Source: Acanthamoeba sp. SK_2022b (lineage: Eukaryota; Discosea; Longamoebia; Acanthamoebidae). From it: DNA of 64,000 nt. The notes under the pieces are model-generated. The model was not told the DNA's origin and ran no database searches. It saw only the letters and a program-made list of their open reading frames with translations. The stretch is from assembly GCA_027943245.1 (NCBI GenBank), contig JANDJZ010001760.1:37704-101703 (forward strand), written 5' to 3'. Position 1 is the first letter of the stretch. Each line of letters begins with the position of its first letter. Shown piece after piece: positions 61,470 to 64,000 of the stretch. The position numbers and the translations under genes are program-made.

Positions 61470-62615
61470 ATGGCCAAGTTTGATACGTTGACCGTTCACG
61501 CCGGTTACACCCCGGACGCCACCGGCGCCGTGATGCCGGCAATTTACGCCACCTCCACCTACGCCCAACCGGCGCCGGGCGAGCATACCGGCTACGAATA
61601 CTCCCGCAGCGCCAACCCGACGCGCACCGCGCTGGAAAGCGCCATCGCCGAACTGGAAGGCGGCAGCCGCGGCTACGCCTTCGCCTCCGGCCTGGCGGCC
61701 TGTTCCACGGTGCTGGAGCTGCTCGATAAAGACAGCCACCTGATCGCGGTAGACGACCTGTACGGCGGCACCTATCGCCTGCTGGAAAAGGTGCGCAGCC
61801 GCACCGCCGGCCTGCGCGTCACCTACGTGTCACCGGCGGATCTCGCCGGGCTGGAACAGGCGATCGAGCCGGATACCAAAATGATCTGGGTGGAAACCCC
61901 GACCAACCCCTTGCTGAAACTGGCGGATCTGAGCGCCATCGCCGCGATCGCCAAAAAGCATCAGCTAATCAGCGTGGCGGACAATACCTTCGCTTCGCCG
62001 TATCTGCAGCGTCCGCTGGATCTGGGCTTTGACGTGGTGGTGCACTCCGCCACCAAATACCTCAACGGCCACTCCGACGTGGTGGCCGGCGTCGCGGCGG
62101 TGGGGGATAACCCGGCGCTGGCGGAGCAGCTCGGTTTCCTGCAAAACGCGGTCGGCGGCATTCTCGATCCGTTCAGCAGCTTCCTGACGCTGCGTGGCAT
62201 CCGCACCCTGGCCCTGCGCATGCAGCGCCACAGCGACAGCGCGCTGCGCATCGCCCAGTGGCTGGAGAGCCAGCCGCAGGTGGAAAACGTCTACTATCCC
62301 GGCCTGCCGAGCCACCCGCAGCATGAGCTGGCGGCGCGCCAGATGACGCGCTTCGGCGGCATGATCTCGGTGCGGTTGAAAGGCGACGACGCCTATGCGC
62401 GCCGGGTCATCCAGCGCTCGCGCCTGTTCACTCTGGCGGAAAGCCTGGGCGGCGTGGAAAGCCTGATCAGCCAGCCGTTCAGCATGACGCACGCCTCCAT
62501 TCCGCTGGAACAGCGCCTGGCAACCGGCATCACGCCGCAGCTGGTGCGCCTGTCGGTGGGGATTGAGGATGTGGAAGATCTGATCGCCGATCTGCAGCAG
62601 GCGCTGGCGGAATAA
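61470..62615 (+). CDS. Cystathionine gamma-lyase/synthase (Cys/Met PLP family)
   Basis: A 381-residue PLP enzyme. The start is KFDTLTVHAGYTPDATGAVM with YEYSRSANPTR. The PLP-lysine lies in HSATKYLNGHSDVVAG (about residue 198) and the C-terminal motif is RLSVGIEDVEDLIADL. In sequence it could be a MetB-type synthase or a gamma-lyase, but being in an operon with cystathionine beta-synthase points to gamma-lyase, completing methionine-to-cysteine transsulfuration. Confidence 0.88.
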   Translation: MAKFDTLTVHAGYTPDATGAVMPAIYATSTYAQPAPGEHTGYEYSRSANPTRTALESAIAELEGGSRGYAFASGLAACSTVLELLDKDSHLIAVDDLYGGTYRLLEKVRSRTAGLRVTYVSPADLAGLEQAIEPDTKMIWVETPTNPLLKLADLSAIAAIAKKHQLISVADNTFASPYLQRPLDLGFDVVVHSATKYLNGHSDVVAGVAAVGDNPALAEQLGFLQNAVGGILDPFSSFLTLRGIRTLALRMQRHSDSALRIAQWLESQPQVENVYYPGLPSHPQHELAARQMTRFGGMISVRLKGDDAYARRVIQRSRLFTLAESLGGVESLISQPFSMTHASIPLEQRLATGITPQLVRLSVGIEDVEDLIADLQQALAE

Positions 62616-62636
62616 TCGCCCGAATCAATCGCCATC

Positions 62637-62663
62637 AGCCCGGCCGGCGCGCCGGGCTTTTTT
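62637..62663. terminator. Terminator of the transsulfuration operon
   Basis: AGCCCGGC (62637-62644) pairs with GCCGGGCT (62651-62658) around CGGCGC, followed by TTTTT. It separates this operon from the convergent oxygenase gene. Confidence 0.85.
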
Positions 62664-62674
62664 GTGCCTGATGT

Positions 62675-63700
62675 TCAGACGCCGATGACGTCCCGATAAA
62701 AGCGCTGTGCCACATCGGGGTGGGAACGGATGCGGCCTTTCAGGTAGTTATACCCCACGTCGCGCAGCAGCGGATTGAGCGGATCGCTGGCCGGGCCGCG
62801 CGCCTGCGCCGCCAGCGACGGCGGCAGTTGATACAACGGCACCACCGCGTCCAATCGCGCGCCGAGGAAGAAGGCGATCGACAGCCTGTCGCGCCCCGCC
62901 GGCGGCGTTTCCACCCGGTGCACCGTGGCGCGCAGGTAGCCGTTGGTCGCCAGCTCCAGCAGCTCGCCGATGTTCACCACGAAGGTGTCCTCACGCGGCT
63001 GGGCGTCAATCCACCGCCCTTCGCTCACCTCCACCTGCAGCCCTTTTTGCGCGTCCTGCAGCAGGAAGCTGAGAAAGCCGGAGTCCTTGTGCGCGCCGAC
63101 GCCCTGTGCGCTGGCGGTAGCGTCCCGCCCCGGGTAGCGAATCAGTTTGATGTGTTCGTTGGGCTTCTCGCCGTACAAGCGATCGAAAGCCTGCTCCGGC
63201 AGCGACAGCGCCAAAGCGAAAGCGCGCAGCAGCCGCAGCGACATGGCGGTCATCGCCTGTTGCCACTGCAGCAGCAGCGGTTTCAGCGTCGGCAGCGCCG
63301 CCGGCCACTGGTTTGGCCCCTGCAGACGCGCCCAGCGCGGGGTGTCGTCAGACAGCGTCAGCGCCGGGCGTTCGGCGCCGATATCGAACTGCTCACGCCA
63401 GTCCGGCTGGCCACGCGTCAGCTCCGCCGCCGCCCGGTTGTAACCACGAAAGTGCGGCGAATGCACCATCTGCACCGCCAATTTGTCGGCTTCCGGCAGC
63501 GCGAAGAATTGTCGCGCGCCCTGCTGCAGCCGCGCATTCAGCGCACTGTCCACACCGTGCCCGCGCAGATAGAAAAAACCGACGTCGCGGGCCGCCGCGC
63601 GCAAATCGTCAAGAAAGGCGCGCCGCCGGCGCGCATCGCCGTCAAGCTGCGAAAGATCCAGCAGCGGCAGCGTCTTCAGCGTCGTCAGGTGCGTCATCAT
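62675..63700 (-). CDS. 2-Oxoglutarate/Fe(II)-dependent oxygenase (IPNS-like family)
   Basis: A 341-residue oxygenase. The DIOX_N region (LPLLDLSQLDGDA, VGFFYLRGHGVD, residues 10-60) precedes the jelly-roll core with the iron site HKD (GAHKDSGFLSFLL) and the later histidine in RATVHRVETP, then the 2-oxoglutarate-binding RLSIAFF. The substrate is unknown; relatives include isopenicillin N synthase-like and ethylene-forming-like enzymes. ATG at 63700 has GAGGA six bases upstream. It overlaps a small upstream ORF in another frame. Confidence 0.85.
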   Translation of the reverse strand: MMTHLTTLKTLPLLDLSQLDGDARRRRAFLDDLRAAARDVGFFYLRGHGVDSALNARLQQGARQFFALPEADKLAVQMVHSPHFRGYNRAAAELTRGQPDWREQFDIGAERPALTLSDDTPRWARLQGPNQWPAALPTLKPLLLQWQQAMTAMSLRLLRAFALALSLPEQAFDRLYGEKPNEHIKLIRYPGRDATASAQGVGAHKDSGFLSFLLQDAQKGLQVEVSEGRWIDAQPREDTFVVNIGELLELATNGYLRATVHRVETPPAGRDRLSIAFFLGARLDAVVPLYQLPPSLAAQARGPASDPLNPLLRDVGYNYLKGRIRSHPDVAQRFYRDVIGV

Positions 63701-63758
63701 GCGGTTCCTCTTCTTCCCCGATCGCGATCGGGCTGCCGTACAGGCGAATAATCAACAT
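63642..63758 (-). CDS. Possible 38-residue leader ORF overlapping the oxygenase start
   Basis: From an ATG at 63758 with GGAGAG upstream, this frame reads MLIIRLYGSPIAIGEEEEPH and continues acidic, ending inside the oxygenase gene 59 bases past its start. The good ribosome-binding site and the overlap suggest translational coupling or a leader peptide. Conservation is unknown, and it could be chance in GC-rich DNA. Confidence 0.35.
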   Translation of the reverse strand: MLIIRLYGSPIAIGEEEEPHDDAPDDAEDAAAAGSFAA

Positions 63759-63985
63759 TGTCTCTCTCCAGCGGGTGGCTGCGTTTGCCTCATAGTTATC
63801 ACCGCGCTCGCCGGGGCGGCCAATATTGTTGCGTTCTAAGTTATGCAAACGTTCAACAAACTGTCGCAAAACCGTCATCAATGTTTCTTATGCTCTGCGC
63901 AATTTCGCCGACGCCGCTGGCTGGCGATGGGCGCTATCCGCTATCCTGTAAACGACCTCATACCCTGCCTGCCGGAGAAATACTG

Positions 63986-64000
63986 ATGGATTTAGCCTTA
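63986..64000 (+). CDS. Start of an unidentified gene (cut by the window end)
   Basis: ATG at 63986 reads MDLAL before the window ends. GGAG is nine bases upstream, and AT-rich sequence with promoter-like character precedes it. Five codons are too few to identify the product. Confidence 0.45.

Noticed and set aside
1..64000. CRISPR arrays, tRNA or rRNA genes, prophage, replication origin
   Set aside because: Reading intergenic regions on both strands found no regularly spaced repeats, no CCA-ended cloverleaf, no phage gene run and no DnaA-box cluster.

Overview
The window is a piece of a GC-rich enterobacterial chromosome, most likely Serratia (S. marcescens group). The backbone follows Escherichia coli gene order from ybjD to dacC (ybjD, lysO, hcp-hcr, poxB, ltaE, ybjT, ybjS, amiD, ybjQ, ybjP, artPIQM-artJ, rlmC, ybjO, potFGHI, ybjN, rimK, ybjC, grxA, ybjM, ybjL, rybB, ybjG, deoR, dacC), with several losses and insertions. 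The proteins are close to but distinct from the E. coli ones, and intergenic DNA is much more AT-rich than the coding DNA. Species assignment is inference from recalled family sequences; no search was run.

Left part (1-29.7 kb), conserved core. Nitrosative-stress genes hcp-hcr with NsrR- and FNR-like sites come first, then poxB, ltaE and the envelope genes ybjT/ybjS, amiD, a DUF3300 lipoprotein, ybjQ and ybjP. The arginine transporter artPIQM-artJ follows, with paired ARG boxes before both artP and artJ. Then come rlmC, the putrescine transporter potFGHI with three tandem hairpins between potF and potG, ybjN-rimK-ybjC (nfsA missing), grxA, ybjM and ybjL. The sigma-E sRNA RybB follows ybjL and marks the edge of the conserved block.

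Accessory block 1 (29.7-38 kb). This holds an AT-rich module with an alpha/beta-hydrolase lipase and a stop/start-overlapping ankyrin-repeat lipoprotein, plus a tandem second ankyrin gene broken by an early stop codon. It looks like a secreted-lipase/immunity pair. Next are an OsmE-like lipoprotein and a four-carbon acid sugar catabolic cluster (dtnK-like kinase, pdxA2-like dehydrogenase, an unassigned TIM-barrel protein, and a divergent LysR regulator).

Middle (38-47.4 kb). Ecotin, a secreted nucleosidase-like protein, and two PAP2 phosphatases (the second is ybjG). A deoxyribose region pairs a DUF4432 mutarotase-like gene with divergent deoC-deoR; up to three DeoR-type operators lie in the shared promoter. 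The serine uptake and degradation operon sdaC-sdaB follows a long, AT-rich leader with a CRP site.

Accessory block 2 (47.4-58.3 kb) is a chaperone-usher fimbrial locus arranged divergently. On the minus strand it runs major pilin, pilin, usher, chaperone, two minor pilins, then an overlapping trio: lipoprotein, coiled-coil FKBP isomerase and LuxR regulator. On the plus strand it runs a PapI/FaeA-like regulator, a FimH-like two-domain adhesin and another pilin. The AT-rich divergent promoter holds three clustered GATC sites, suggesting Dam/Lrp/PapI-type phase variation.

Right end (58.3-64 kb). dacC, a reverse transsulfuration operon (cystathionine beta-synthase with CBS domains, then a gamma-lyase/synthase), a 2-oxoglutarate/Fe(II) oxygenase, and the first codons of one more gene. 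No tRNA, rRNA, CRISPR array, insertion sequence or replication origin was seen.
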